Translations under genes and position numbers: made by a program
Assembly (NCBI GenBank): GCA_932294295.1
Contig: OW028586.1
Span: 5,623,201 to 5,687,200 of the forward strand
From: Alitta virens
Taxonomy: Eukaryota; Annelida; Polychaeta; Phyllodocida; Nereididae
Direction of reading: 5' to 3'
DNA length: 64,000 nucleotides
Shown: piece by piece, positions 24,576-35,280 of the stretch
Position numbering within the stretch: the first letter of the stretch is position 1
How the letters are laid out: each line of letters begins with the position of its first letter
The notes under the pieces: generated by a model
Databases searched by the model: none
Seen by the model: only the letters and a program-made list of their open reading frames with translations
Told to the model about the DNA's origin: nothing

Positions 24576-24874
24576 AGTGCAGTATAACGGACCCAGATTT
24601 ATGACCATATTTAACACCTCATTGCCAGGCCTATGACTTGAAATGCTTGAAATGTCACAAAAATTAATGTAGTTATAACGGCGGTTTCATCTTCACGGTA
24701 AAGACAGCGTCTTTTTTCGTTTTTTCTTGGGGGCTCCGCCCCCAAACCCCTGCTTATCTACACCAAATGTTATTTTAATTGTGTTAGAACTTAAAACTTG
24801 ATAAAAAATTGATAAAATTTAATTTTTAATGGCCGCCAAATATGGGCATAAATTTGGGTCCGCTATACTGCACT
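24576..24874. mobile_element. MITE with AGTGCAGTATA ends
   Basis: The left end AGTGCAGTATAACGGACCCA and the right end in reverse AGTGCAGTATAGCGGACCCA pair over more than 30 bases, through ATTTATG.CCATATTT. The interior contains GGGGGCTCCGCCCCC. Both sides have AAA next to the ends, compatible with a 3-bp duplication. There is no coding frame. Confidence 0.8.
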
Positions 24875-24963
24875 AAACCCCAAACTAATATTTTCAAGCA
24901 AAATAAAGACTTTTCACAGCTATATCTAGTCAAGAAAATTTTGTCAAGATTAAAGTGATCAGA

Positions 24964-25362
24964 AATACATGTACCTTTGAAATTCTAGTTCTTGAATATC
25001 AGCATCATCTTCTTTACTTGCTGGCTGTACAATATCAACAGTGACATTATTCTTCCTGAGGACATTCTGAATATAGTTCATAAAATAGTACATTCCTTCT
25101 TGTAGTCTTATTATTTTTAATTTGGGGGGAGGGGGGGGGGGGACCAATCAATGTTCATCATAGGAATTTCTTGCTTCTTTGTGGCAAGGTTGACAACCCT
25201 TTGGGCAAAGAACCCCAGGGACCAACACGGATTGGTGGAAGCACACTCCAGTAATACAAAGGTTTCTACCTCATTGATAACATTATATTGCGCTTTTTCA
25301 AGATATCTTGCAAGAGTTTGGTTATAAGTAGTGCCAGCTTGAGCTATTATGATTGCTATTGG
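24964..25362 (-). pseudogene. Unrecognised protein-coding remnant with a poly-C break
   Basis: From about 25,362 one frame runs AQAGTTYNQTLARYLEK, QYNVINEVETFVLLE and NPCWSLGFFAQRVVNLATKK without a stop as far as a C-run on this strand. After the run a second frame continues LQEGMYYFMNYIQNVLRKNN and SKEDDADIQELEFQRY. The composition looks like a real globular protein and not repeat translation. The homopolymer may have changed length and broken one frame, or it may mark an intron-like break. I do not recognise the family. It lies inside the TIR element, so it could be the element's own gene remnant or a captured host exon. Confidence 0.4.
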
Positions 25363-25869
25363 TTAAAGGCATAGTTTATGAAGTTATTGCAGTCAAAAGC
25401 AGTCACAAAAAATGAAAGTGATTATTAGCTGGAAGACTCATAAAAGTGATCATGAGCTGGCAGAATTCATAAAGCCATTGAGTCTGTATTTGCCCAGCTG
25501 GATGTCCTTTCCAGTCTCTGAAAGATCTCTATGTCAATACTACTGGAAATTAAGAGATAAACGTTATTTCATATCAAACCTATGTTTAATTTAATTAACT
25601 TGTTACACCATATTTTCATTCTTCAAATACTTAAATAACTGCTGCAATATATATTTCAGTGAATCCGCCTAATTACTACATATATATAAATGGAAATTGA
25701 CAGGACTATAGGAAAAATTAAACTTGTGAGCATTTACAAAGATAGTCTGATTGTATTAGGAATTATGCAATGATTATGGTATACTTATTAAGAATTGGAT
25801 GGAGTTAATGAATGGTCTAGATTTATTAGGTATTATGGGCATCATCAGTATTAACAGGGACCTATAGGA

Positions 25870-26170
25870 ACCAGTCCTAACCACGAGGACTTATTGGGAA
25901 ATAGGGAACCACGAGGACTTATTGGGAATTATGGGAACCACGAGGACTTATTGAGAATTATGGGAACCACGAGGACTTATTGGGAAATATGGGAACCACG
26001 AGGACTTATTGGGTATTATGGGAACCACAAGGACTTATTGGGAATTATGGGAACCACGAGGACTTATTGGGAATTATGGGAACCACTAGGACTTATTGGG
26101 AATTATGGGAACCACGAGGACTTATTGGGAATTATGGGAACCACAAGGACTTATTGGGAATTATTAGGAA
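25870..26170 (+). repeat. Right subterminal tandem array, 29-bp units
   Basis: About ten units of 29 bp, each with TTATTGGGAATTATGGGAAC followed by CACGAGGAC, lie just inside the right end of the TIR element. They have the same orientation and core as the left array but a different unit length. Confidence 0.88.
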
Positions 26171-26267
26171 ATATGGGAATTATCAGGGACTTCCAGGAAT
26201 TGGTAGGAATTGTTGGGAGTTACGGGAATAATTGGAGTTGCGGGAATTATGGGGTTAAATGGGGCCT

Positions 26268-27385
26268 TCACAGCCTCTGGAAACAACAATCTGCCTGACA
26301 CAACTACAGGATTAACAAATCCAAGAAGATCAAATATGGATGAAGTGATACTTAACATCTTCCTCTTTGTCACTCTGTGTCTCTCTATGTCTACTTCAAA
26401 GTAGAATTCGTCTCTAGAGATGTCCCACTTCACTCCAAGAACTTTGCTGCTGGGGCTGCCAGAGAGGTCTTTCGTCTCCTTGGCTCTGTCTTCATCTGAG
26501 AGGTGGGCCAACACTTCCACATCATTAGACACAAACTTTGTAAGACGAAACCCACCTTTGTTAAGTAGGGAGACTGTATCTTGAACTGTCTGGCTGGCTT
26601 GTAACTTTGTAGGGGCTGAGAAGAGACAGTCATCAACGTAGAATGCGTTAAGTGTGACGTCCTTGATAGAGTCATCCACATCAGGGTAGTCATGGAGAAG
26701 TCTTCTGAGCGCATAGGTTGAGCTTGAGGCACACCAAACTCCCCCGAACTGATGTGATGTCATACGGTAATGGGTAAGTTCACCTGATTCATCGTACCAG
26801 AGGAATCTGAGGGCATCTCGGTCATGGGTAGGTATCTTGACTTGATGGTACATCGCCTCGATATCACCCATTACCGCATACTGGTGCTGACGGAAGCGAA
26901 GCATAACATCGACCAACCTGTTGTTGAGGTCTGGTCCTTGATAGCATCGGTCGTTGAGTGAGTGGCCTGCATATCTGGCTGCACAGTCAAAGACGATGCG
27001 GAGCTTCTCCGGCTTCCGTGGGTTGATCACAGGGTGATGTGGTAAGTACCAGACCTTCTCTGAGGTGTTCTCTGGAGGAACGACCTCGGCGTAACCTTTG
27101 CTCAGCATTTTGTCCATTTCCACATCATACCTTTGCCTGAAACCTTTCTTCTGCAGTGACTTCATAATGGAGATGAGTCTGGACATGGCTTGACCTATGT
27201 TATCACTAAATACAATATCATCTCTCCATGGTATAGGTAATTCATAGTGACCTTCTACTTGTTTTACTTGCTTATCCCACAAGTCAATCACACGTTTGTC
27301 ATCATCAGAAAAAGTGATACTCTTACATCTAATATTGTCACTCTCAATTTCCCACATATTCTCAATAGACTTATCAAAGAAGTAC
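26268..27385 (-). CDS. BEL pol, reverse transcriptase part
   Basis: The frame carries the BEL/Pao reverse transcriptase: WYLPHHPVINPRKPEKLRIV, FDCAARY, AVMGDIEAMYHQVKIP, FLWYDESGELTHYRM and the catalytic AFYVDDCLFSA. It runs to SSIFDLLGFVNPVVVSGRLL and ends at the TIR-element insertion after the FPEAV residues. Upstream it is out of frame with gag-protease by one base near 27,385. Apparent codons beyond the insertion come from the subterminal repeats. Confidence 0.9.
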
Positions 27386-29204
27386 TGACAAAGTTAGCTA
27401 TGACCTGCTTGCTAACCGACCTGCCTACCGGACCATTCACAGACCACCCAAGTAATGTGCGGACAGCGAAAGGGTCACCTTTGTCTCCTCGTCTGGTCTC
27501 GAGCGGGATTAGGGCCTCAGCGTGATCCTGTCCAATCAAGACATCAACCTGGGAACATGATTTGGTTAGAGGAAGGTCGCGGAGATGGTCATAGTTACAT
27601 ACATCATACGAAGCATTAATTGGTATGTCATCTATCACATACACATTACAAAGATCAAAATTTCGTTGACCACTAGCATCAACTAACTTCAAATTCACAA
27701 GTTTGGTATGTTTAACATCATTGTTAGCATTAAGTGTATTAAGATTATACTCTACATCATGACCTTCAGTACCTAGCTTCTCTACAAGACGTTTTGTACA
27801 AAATGAATTTGTTGACCCTGTATCTAATAGGGCACATGTGACATATACATCATTTACACACACTTCTACCACAGGTAAAACCACACTGATGTTACCACTG
27901 GTTTGAGCACTGAAGGCACTCGCTTGATTGGCCCTGACTCTCGAGTCAGTGGGGGTGGCAGACTGTGACTTCTGGTCGACGTGGATCCACTTATTGTGCT
28001 TCTTGCCACAGTCAGGCACACTACACACTGAGGGCTTCCTGCAAGCATCTGTGGCATGGTTAGACAAGAGGCAATTCTCACACAACCTATGAGATCTCAC
28101 CAGTCCCTGCCTCTCAACTGGTTTCATTTTCTTGAAGCTCTCACAGGCGAAGAGACGGTGATTAGCACCACAGACAATGCAGGGAGGTGCTTGTCTTTGG
28201 ACATTCACAACAAATGAAGAGGGCTGTCGTTGACGAAATTCATTGTTGTTGGTAGGTTTGAAGGTCTGTGATGGTTGTTTGGAGATGAAGGACCCATAGA
28301 TGGGATCTGTTGCATCCTCAGCTTCCTTCACAACGAACTGCACAAACTCTGTGAAGTCTGGGTAGCGGTCCTTCTCCCTCTTCGCATCCATAGCTGCCTT
28401 CTTCCATTTCGTCTTGAGGTACTGCTGAAGACGACCGGCGATTTCGACAATGGACGACTGGGTATCAACTTCCTTCAACTTCTTCAGACTGGACAGGGTG
28501 GCATGACAGGTCTGAAGTTCATCTGCAAGCCTCTGGAGGTCCTCAGGGGTCCTAATTGGTCTTCCTGTCTTCAAATCACCTGTCATCTGGTTGACAATCA
28601 GGTCATCATTTCCAAAGCGGCGCTTGAGGATCTCTCCAGCTTCCTGGTATCCTTTCTCTCCCCTGATGAGAGAACAGGCACGGATGGAATCCAGGGCCTT
28701 GCCGGTGGTGCATTGCAGCAGTCTCGACAGTTTTATACTGGGGTCAGAGGTAACCTTCTCAACATGTTCATTAAAGACAGCAATGAAACTGTGGTACTGT
28801 AGAGGGTTACCATCAAAGGACTGCAGCTCAAGTTTGGGCAAGTTCATAAGACTCAGTAACTCACTTCTGCTGATATCATTATCTGCTGACTTTACTTCTG
28901 GTTTGATCTTCAATTTTTTACTGTCTAGCCATTGACGTATCAATAGTAAAGAGTCAGCATAATTAGAAGATACCTCTTCATAGTACTCTGTACTCTGCTC
29001 CAGTTCAGCATCTTCAGTCAAGTCAACGTGATATTCTTCATGGGCCACCTCAAAGTCCTCAAAAGCCTTTTCCAGCTTGGCAATACTCTGCTCCACATCT
29101 TCTCTCTTATTAAGTGCGATGCTCCTCCTAGCTGTGTTGATATATTTTGTGAGGGTTGACTTCAGGCCTCTTCGTCTATTCTTCTTTGTTGCATCCCCTG
29201 GCAT
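27288..29204 (-). CDS. BEL gag-protease
   Basis: It starts MPGDATKKNRRRGLKSTLTK, 31 bases inside the 5' LTR, which supports this start. The gag part has the BEL-type LPKLELQSFDGNPLQYHSF block. Next comes the Cys/His zinc region CIVCGANHRLFACESF...CENCLLSNHATDAC. The aspartic protease follows with ALLDTGSTNSFC. The frame then drifts at a short T-run near 27,385, giving about 30 spurious residues (SLISLLRICGK onward) before a stop. Conserved residues are otherwise intact. Confidence 0.9.
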   Translation of the reverse strand: MPGDATKKNRRRGLKSTLTKYINTARRSIALNKREDVEQSIAKLEKAFEDFEVAHEEYHVDLTEDAELEQSTEYYEEVSSNYADSLLLIRQWLDSKKLKIKPEVKSADNDISRSELLSLMNLPKLELQSFDGNPLQYHSFIAVFNEHVEKVTSDPSIKLSRLLQCTTGKALDSIRACSLIRGEKGYQEAGEILKRRFGNDDLIVNQMTGDLKTGRPIRTPEDLQRLADELQTCHATLSSLKKLKEVDTQSSIVEIAGRLQQYLKTKWKKAAMDAKREKDRYPDFTEFVQFVVKEAEDATDPIYGSFISKQPSQTFKPTNNNEFRQRQPSSFVVNVQRQAPPCIVCGANHRLFACESFKKMKPVERQGLVRSHRLCENCLLSNHATDACRKPSVCSVPDCGKKHNKWIHVDQKSQSATPTDSRVRANQASAFSAQTSGNISVVLPVVEVCVNDVYVTCALLDTGSTNSFCTKRLVEKLGTEGHDVEYNLNTLNANNDVKHTKLVNLKLVDASGQRNFDLCNVYVIDDIPINASYDVCNYDHLRDLPLTKSCSQVDVLIGQDHAEALIPLETRRGDKGDPFAVRTLLGWSVNGPVGRSVSKQVIANFVSTSLISLLRICGKLRVTILDVRVSLFLMMTNV

Positions 29205-29235
29205 GATGGTTGATGGCTGACGACTTGTTATTTAC

Positions 29236-29922
29236 TGTAGAAATGACTTCGACTCTCTGTTTATGTTGCACATTTATTCACTCAGCAGAATGGTAGCAGC
29301 AGGTAAATCTGCAAAGTACACAAATAACCCAAAATTTAGAAACCCAAAAAATGTCCATCAATTAGTGTCATAAATTAATAAGGTAAATTATAACCATAAT
29401 TATAATAATAGGCATTACAAATATCATTTGGATACAATATCAAAATGTTAGTTAATATGGAAATATCAAAGTATGTAAAACATCAATATTATCATCATGG
29501 AAATATACTACAAGACATGTATTATGTAATATATTACATGGAGGTAAATAGTTATCAATATATTCAATATTAAACATGATATTGCTTAAGAGACAACAAT
29601 AGCTGAATATTACTTACAACAAGTGTGCAACTCTGTGGTGGTGGTGGTTTTGTCTGCTTACTATCAGTGTCTGTTACAATCTGAGATTTGAATGACTGCA
29701 GTTTCTTTTTGATTACTGCTTGAATGATTTTTACCCATAATTCACAATGAGCTTGGCTTTTACAATGGAAAGTTCCAGGTGTGACCTGATTAGCATGGTA
29801 GACTGAACATGTTAACAGTTACATGAACTTGACACTTGAGGATTACAGCTACCATACCATGTTAACTGAGAAGCTTAACGATATTACATAGCATAGAAAT
29901 TATCTGCATGAAGCAGATAACA
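29236..29922 (-). repeat. 5' LTR of the young BEL element
   Basis: This is the near-identical partner of 15,376-16,062, followed by GTGTC. On the minus strand it lies upstream of gag, so promoter and transcript start should be here (family knowledge). I could not name the tRNA of the primer-binding site. Confidence 0.92.
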
Positions 29923-29927
29923 GTGTC

Positions 29928-30892
29928 AAATGTAAAAGACTCTTCGGTCAACCATGTACACAAATGATGTCTGACTTGCCTGCCGAAAGACTTCAACCAT
30001 ACAAGGCTCCATTTTAATTTATTGAAATAGATTGTTTTGGTCCCTTCAATGTCAAGCAAGGCAGGTCTGAGTTAAAAAGATATGGTTGTATATTTACATG
30101 TTTGAGTACGCAAGCAGTCCATCTTGAAACTCTTTGTAGTGTTGATACCGACAGCTTTTTGAAAGCTTTCCGAAGGTTTGCAGCAAGAAGGGGTACTCCT
30201 GAGAAAGTATTTTCAGATAATGGTACCAACTTGGTCGGAGGCTACAATGAATTATCTAACTAGATCAAGACAGAATTGTCAATGAATGTATAAAGAGTGG
30301 GATAGAGTGGCATTTTAATCCCCCTACTGCCTCCCGCATGGGAGGTGTGTGGGAAAGGTTGATTCGCACAGTCCGAAAAGTCCTAGCTGGTTTTGTTTGA
30401 TCAAAAACACAAAATGAGTCATGAAATTTTGCAAACTATTCTTTGTGAAGTAGAACACATCATTGATACTAGACCACTCACTAAAGTGAGTGATGATCCC
30501 AACAGTGATGCTGCTCTAACCCCAGCTCTTTCTTGATGCTCAGGGAGAGTAATGATTGTCCCCCTGGTGTTTTTCATGAAGCTGATGTTTATAGAAAGCG
30601 ATGGAGGTTTGTCCAGCACATGGCTGATCAGTTTTGGAAGAAATGGCTTCGTGAATATGTACCTGAGTTACAACGTAGACAAAAATGGTTAAAAATTCAC
30701 AAAAATGTAAAAGTTGGTGACTTGGTCTTGATAAGTAATGAAAATACTCCCAGATATCTTTGGCCCATGGGTCTGGTTGTAAGAACAAATGTAGGTTCTG
30801 ATGGGCTTGTTAGATCAGTGGAAATATGAACAAAATCCACTCATCTTAGCCTGCCTATTTCTAAGGTTGTGCTTCTAAAAGCTGTGCAATAA
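29928..30892 (+). pseudogene. Old BEL/Pao element, 3' piece (integrase core and C-terminus)
   Basis: This is the direct continuation of the piece ending at 15,370. It shows CFGPFNVKQGRSELKRYGCI, a DTDSFLKAFRRFAARRGTP block, FSDNGTNLVGG, then MADQFWKKWLREYVPELQRR and LWPMGLVV. Several frameshifts and in-frame stops (TAG or TAA near 30,020 and 30,260; TGA near 30,827) show decay. The intact 30,533-30,829 frame is only the C-terminal part. It shares architecture with the young BEL but has clearly diverged. Confidence 0.88.
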
Positions 30893-32080
30893 GGTAAATA
30901 CCAAGTTTTATGTCTGCATTACAATTGTGACAACATATTTTATGCATCATTGTTTCATGCTGTAACAATTATGTGATTCTTTCTATATATAATTTTTGTA
31001 TTCATTCTAATTATTATACGTATCAATATTAGTATTTTGTATATTGAATCAAAATTATTTGTAACCAAATCAAATATATAAAATGTTTTTGTGATCAGCT
31101 GATCCAGTGTTTCTGTATTGATTGCCATTGCTGGTGGTGTTAGTACATTGTTTATCTAATGAGACAACTGTTGCAAACATCAGCAGTGGACAGTGTCTTA
31201 TTGATTATGCATATGGGTCATTTTGAATATGCATTTAGGTCAATTTTGGTGATCATGGGTATTTTCCAAGGTATGATGTGATAGCATCTAAGTATTTAAC
31301 TAAGGAATTCAAATTTTGCACTGTCACACAAGCAGATGCTTTTTAATACATTTCATGGAAGCCATCTTGGTTTTATTGGCAACTCTATTTAAATTTCAAG
31401 GTATGTCACTATTCTCTGTTAATATGTACTACATATTTGTAGTCATGTGTACAATTATCAATATTTAAAGTCATTTAAGTGAAATTATATATATTTATTG
31501 ACTGTTTTAGTGCAATTATGTACACATTTATATTTGTAAAATGTATTTAGTAGTATTACAATTATTCGCAGGTTATATGCAGGCCTAATCATAGGCATTT
31601 ATTGGCATGGTGTGTGAAAGCCCTAGTTGCTGCACATGTTGTAAGTTTACCTTATTTTGAGTTATTTTACTTTGATTATGATTTTTATATTTAATTAAAC
31701 ATGTGTGATTGTTGTCTATTGTGTTTAGAGACATGAATTTATAGGACATGTATACATATTGCCTGTCTCAATGACAATTTATTTATTTGGTTTATAATTT
31801 TTCATGTTCAGATTCACTGAGTCTCTCCACTTGAGTGCGTAAATAAAGGCAACTAAAATACAGATATCTTTGTCATCATACCATCGCCAACAAAGGTCCA
31901 ATTACAATGGCCTGTGAATTTCATCCAATCAAATGTGTAATTTTCTAGCCCTTTTCAGCTGAAAGCTGTAGTTACTATGGCATGTGCATTACAATAATTC
32001 GGGTCACTAATCTTGTTGAGCACTTCAATGTTGCAATTTAAAATGTCGTGTCAATGTGGCTTGTGAATTTCATAAAATTA
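30893..32080. other. Non-coding stretch, possibly the old BEL 3' LTR
   Basis: No coding frame. Its place right after the old integrase and an AATAAA at 31,842-31,847 would fit LTR sequence, but I found no second copy upstream of the old element. The LTR assignment is unproven. Confidence 0.35.
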
Positions 32081-32310
32081 AGGATAAGAGGTCCAATCAC
32101 AATGGCCTGTGAATTTCATCAAATGAAGGATAAAAGGTCCAATCACAATGGCCTGTGAATTTCATCAAATGAAGGATAAAAGGTCAAATCACAATGGCCT
32201 GTGAATTTCATCAAATGAAGGATAAAAGGTCAAATCACAATGGCCTGTGAATTTCATCAAATGAAGGATAAAAGGTCAAATAACAATGGCCTGTGAATTT
32301 CATCAAATCA
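32081..32310 (+). repeat. 46-bp tandem repeat, five copies
   Basis: Each unit contains AGGATAAAAGGTCAAATCAC followed by AATGGCCTGTGAATTTCATC. Copies differ by one or two bases. More diverged partial units lie on the left near 31,895-32,080 and on the right to about 32,335. There is no coding frame. Confidence 0.88.
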
Positions 32311-32928
32311 AATGTGTAATTTTCTGGCCTTTCTTTCAGTTGAAAGGTTTAGTCACACACCTTTCCTGGGTGAGTCACTTTGACATGTATATTCCAATAA
32401 GTCCAGTTGGTCAGTAATCTTGAACAATTTAGTTTTGCGAATTCAAATATGTCCATGTGGCACGTTGCTAGCATAATTTAATCAAAATCAAATTAATTAT
32501 TTTAAAGTCATTTACATATAGAAACATAGGCTGCACTGCAGCTAAACCCACAGCGAATCCCACATAGCACACAGGCATCATTAAAATTGTTAAGTGTTTG
32601 TCCGACAGGTAGGAGGGCGGGCGTTACACTTTCATTTCCAGAGCAGAACTCTTAACACACTTTCGTTTCTAGAGCTGAACTCGCTAGAGCTGAACTCGCT
32701 AACACTAATGCACTTACCCTAATGAAATTTTATACAGTAACACTCTATATGGCCTAGTGGTGCCTTGTGATAGCCACACTGACATATCTTGGCTATGTTT
32801 TACAAAATTTGGAAAGATATTATTTCTTGAGTGTCTAGATAGTGTTTGCGATGAACTGAAACAATTGCCACTTGGCCTACATAGCCTGTTACACAATTCT
32901 AATTAGATGTCCTATTTTTTCATTGTTC
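32311..32928. other. No gene seen
   Basis: Non-coding sequence between the tandem repeat and the Copia element. A short direct duplication (AGAGCTGAACTCGCTA twice) is at about 32,672-32,702. Confidence 0.5.
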
Positions 32929-33011
32929 ATTGTTGTTACAATCTCCATTGTCTCTGGTTTCTCAGGTCTATTTCGAATAAAGTCCAGCACAAATAAGCTG
33001 ATTAGCTAAAT

Positions 33012-34670
33012 CTAACAATTAAACAAGTAACTCTTGAACTTATCTAATTTACATTTTGTAGCAGGTTTGGTCATCAAATCTGCAACCATATCCCCTGTGG
33101 GGCAATACTTAACAATCACCTTTCCACCATCCAACTCAGTGCGAATGAAGTGGTATCGCACATCAATGTGTTTTGATCTCTGATGACTAACAGGATTCTT
33201 GGAAAGGGCAATTGCCCCTTGATTGTCTTCATATATCAGAACTGGCTCAATTTGGCAATCTACTCTCAACTCAGTTAACATCTGTCTCAAATAGACACTC
33301 TCCTGCACACTTGCTGCAAGGGCCATGTACTCGGCTTCACGTGATGACAATGCAACTGTGGGTTGTTTCTTAGACTTCCAGGAAATCAATGGTCCCTGTT
33401 CACTAAGACTGAAACAATACCCTGTGGTACTCCTCCTATCATCATTGGATGCCCAATCAGCATCACTGTAACCCTGCAGCCTCAAACCATTGTCATCCTT
33501 TAGATAACACAATTCATAATCAATAGTGCCCTTAAGGTATCTCAAAACATGTTTTACTGCCACCCAATGCTCGTAATAAGGGTCAGACAAATATTGGGAC
33601 AACTTTGTGACTGTCCAGCAAATGTCAGGTCTTGTACACGTCATTGCATATATTAAACTACCAACTGCTTGGCGGTACCTGGCATCACCCAGTACTTCAC
33701 TTGTACATTCAATTTTCTGCTCAGATGGTGTATGCCTAGGTTTACAATCAGTCATTTCAAATCTCTCCAGAATCTTATTGATATAGCGCTTCTGATTCAT
33801 CTTCACAAATCCAACATCTTGTTCAAAGTCTATTCCTAAGAAACAAGATAATCTCCCTAAATCCTTCATCTTGAATCTGTTCTTCAACATTTGCTTTACA
33901 TCATTTAACACATTTTCATTTCTAGCAGCAATGATCAAATCATCAACCCAAACAAGAACAAAAATTGTGTCATCTTGATGAAACTTTACATACAAACAAT
34001 GATCAACAGCATTTTGTTCAAACGCATTCTCTAACAGAAAATCATGTAATAAACAATTCCACATGCGACCAGATTGCTTTAGACCATAGAGTGACTTGCT
34101 AAGTTTGCATACTAAATCTGTGTCATTTGGGGAAATCACCTCAAAACCCTCCAGTTGCTCAATGTATATTTCACAGTCTAGCGGGGCATTAAGGTAGGCA
34201 GTTTTTACGTCCATTTGGTGTAACTGTAAATTATTTTGGGCTGCAATTTGCATAAGTGTGCGAATAGAAGTCATCTGGGCTGTGGGTGCGAACGTTTCGT
34301 GAAAATCTATTCCTTTCTTTTGAGAGTACCCCTTTGCCACATATCTGGCTTTGTACCGCTCTTCACCATTTGACCCTGTTTTGATTGCAAACACCCACCT
34401 TCCACCGACTAATGTTCGACCCTCAGGCAAACTAGTAATTTCAAATGTTTCATTTTCCCTCACTGCAGCCATTTCTTCCTCCATAGCTTTTTGCCACTTT
34501 CTTGATTCAGATGAGGCAATAGCATCCTGATAATTATTTGGCACATTGACTGCCACATTGTAACAATAATCAACTAATTTTGGCACTGTCACCAGTTTCA
34601 TAATCATCAAGGTACTTAGGCCTGTTGCGCAGCCGCTGTGGTCTGGACATTTCATTGACTTCTTTGTCAA
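33012..34670 (-). CDS. Copia pol, reverse transcriptase and RNase H
   Basis: It has the Copia reverse-transcriptase entry VGGRWVFAIKTGSNGEERYK, ARYVAKGYSQKKGIDFHETF, LHQMDVKTAYLNAPL, SLYGLKQSGRMW and the catalytic VLVWVDDLIIAA. RNase H follows with YSDADWASNDDRRSTTGYCF, LSSREAEYMALAAS, YEDNQGAI and HIDVRYHFIRTE. It stops 20-odd bases before the LTR remnant. The first 20 or so residues in this frame are out of register. The core frame is intact. Confidence 0.92.
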   Translation of the reverse strand: MTKKSMKCPDHSGCATGLSTLMIMKLVTVPKLVDYCYNVAVNVPNNYQDAIASSESRKWQKAMEEEMAAVRENETFEITSLPEGRTLVGGRWVFAIKTGSNGEERYKARYVAKGYSQKKGIDFHETFAPTAQMTSIRTLMQIAAQNNLQLHQMDVKTAYLNAPLDCEIYIEQLEGFEVISPNDTDLVCKLSKSLYGLKQSGRMWNCLLHDFLLENAFEQNAVDHCLYVKFHQDDTIFVLVWVDDLIIAARNENVLNDVKQMLKNRFKMKDLGRLSCFLGIDFEQDVGFVKMNQKRYINKILERFEMTDCKPRHTPSEQKIECTSEVLGDARYRQAVGSLIYAMTCTRPDICWTVTKLSQYLSDPYYEHWVAVKHVLRYLKGTIDYELCYLKDDNGLRLQGYSDADWASNDDRRSTTGYCFSLSEQGPLISWKSKKQPTVALSSREAEYMALAASVQESVYLRQMLTELRVDCQIEPVLIYEDNQGAIALSKNPVSHQRSKHIDVRYHFIRTELDGGKVIVKYCPTGDMVADLMTKPATKCKLDKFKSYLFNC

Positions 34671-34676
34671 CAGGTT

Positions 34677-35280
34677 TCATAGTACTCTCATTTTCAAAAT
34701 CTCTGTTTTCCACACAAGGAATTTCATCATTACACGAAATAGCAGGGTAATCACATTCCTCACTGACTGAAGTCCATCAATTTTATCTGTGAATTTCACA
34801 CATCGTACCCTTCTCACTTCGTTTCTTTCACGAAAATAGACCAAGAAGGCTGGGCTTGCTTTGTCATACCCAACAAAAACCCCTTTTTGACTGCGGGCAT
34901 CTAGCTTTGCTTTGTTTTGTACATAAGCAAAACACATAGAACCGAAAACATGCATTTTACTCAGACTTGGTTTAACCCCTGTCAATAACTCATATGGGGT
35001 CTTGTTTGTTCTGGCATTGTAGCACCTGTTTCTTATGTGGGCCGCTGTCATTACTGCGTAGGTCCACATATGCTTGGGCAATTTTGACTCTAATAAAAGA
35101 CACCGTGCCATATCAAAAATTGACCTCCACCCCCTTTCCACAATTCCATTTTGGTGGGGCGAGTATGGTGCTGACATTTCATGTTTGATTTGATGTTTCA
35201 ACAAAACTGACTGGAAATTTTCACCTGTGAATTCAGTCCCATTGTCTGATCTCAGACGTTTAATTTTACCATAGGGGCTT
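34677..35280 (-). pseudogene. Copia integrase C-terminal part, frameshifted
   Basis: It has the second and third catalytic regions of the integrase (LRSDNGTEFTG, then SPHQNGIVERGWRSIFDMAR) and the GKE/KTPYELLTG and FVGYDKASPAF blocks. From about 34,770 the frame drifts, reaches a stop at 34,677, and the register returns near 34,600. Two compensating frameshifts in the integrase-RT linker are the likely cause. A LINE fragment splits this piece from the upstream integrase. Confidence 0.8.

Larger units (their letters stand above)
18500..26267. mobile_element. Unclassified 7.8-kb terminal-inverted-repeat element, 6-bp duplication
   Basis: Both ends read inward AGGCCCCATTTAACCCCATA and continue to at least 26 matching bases. 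The flanks are TCACAG (18494-18499 and 26268-26273). It interrupts BEL pol precisely, and pol reads on across the empty site. Long arrays built on GGGAATTATGGG lie just inside each end. The interior holds a decayed Harbinger element, a SINE and a MITE, so the element itself is probably non-autonomous. A 6-bp duplication does not fit hAT, Tc1 or Harbinger. IS3EU- or Dada-type elements use such lengths, but I see no matching transposase. Confidence 0.85.
15376..29922 (-). mobile_element. Young BEL/Pao LTR retrotransposon, interrupted
   Basis: Direct 687-bp LTRs bound it and a perfect GTGTC duplication flanks it (15371-15375, 29923-29927). It lies inside the integrase region of an older BEL element on the other strand. 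Coding order on the minus strand is gag, protease, reverse transcriptase, RNase H, integrase. Removing the 7.8-kb internal insertion leaves about 6.8 kb, normal for BEL. It is non-functional: pol is split by that insertion and there is a one-base frameshift between protease and reverse transcriptase. Confidence 0.95.

Noticed and set aside
25894..26298. Repetitive proteins rich in WELWEP / NYGNHEDLLG units on both subterminal arrays
   Set aside because: These frames come from translating the GGGAATTATGGG tandem units. They have no start context, no conserved domain, and several frames are open at once.
32081..32310. CRISPR-like array
   Set aside because: The repeats are contiguous 46-bp units without unique spacers, in an animal genome; it is a simple tandem repeat.
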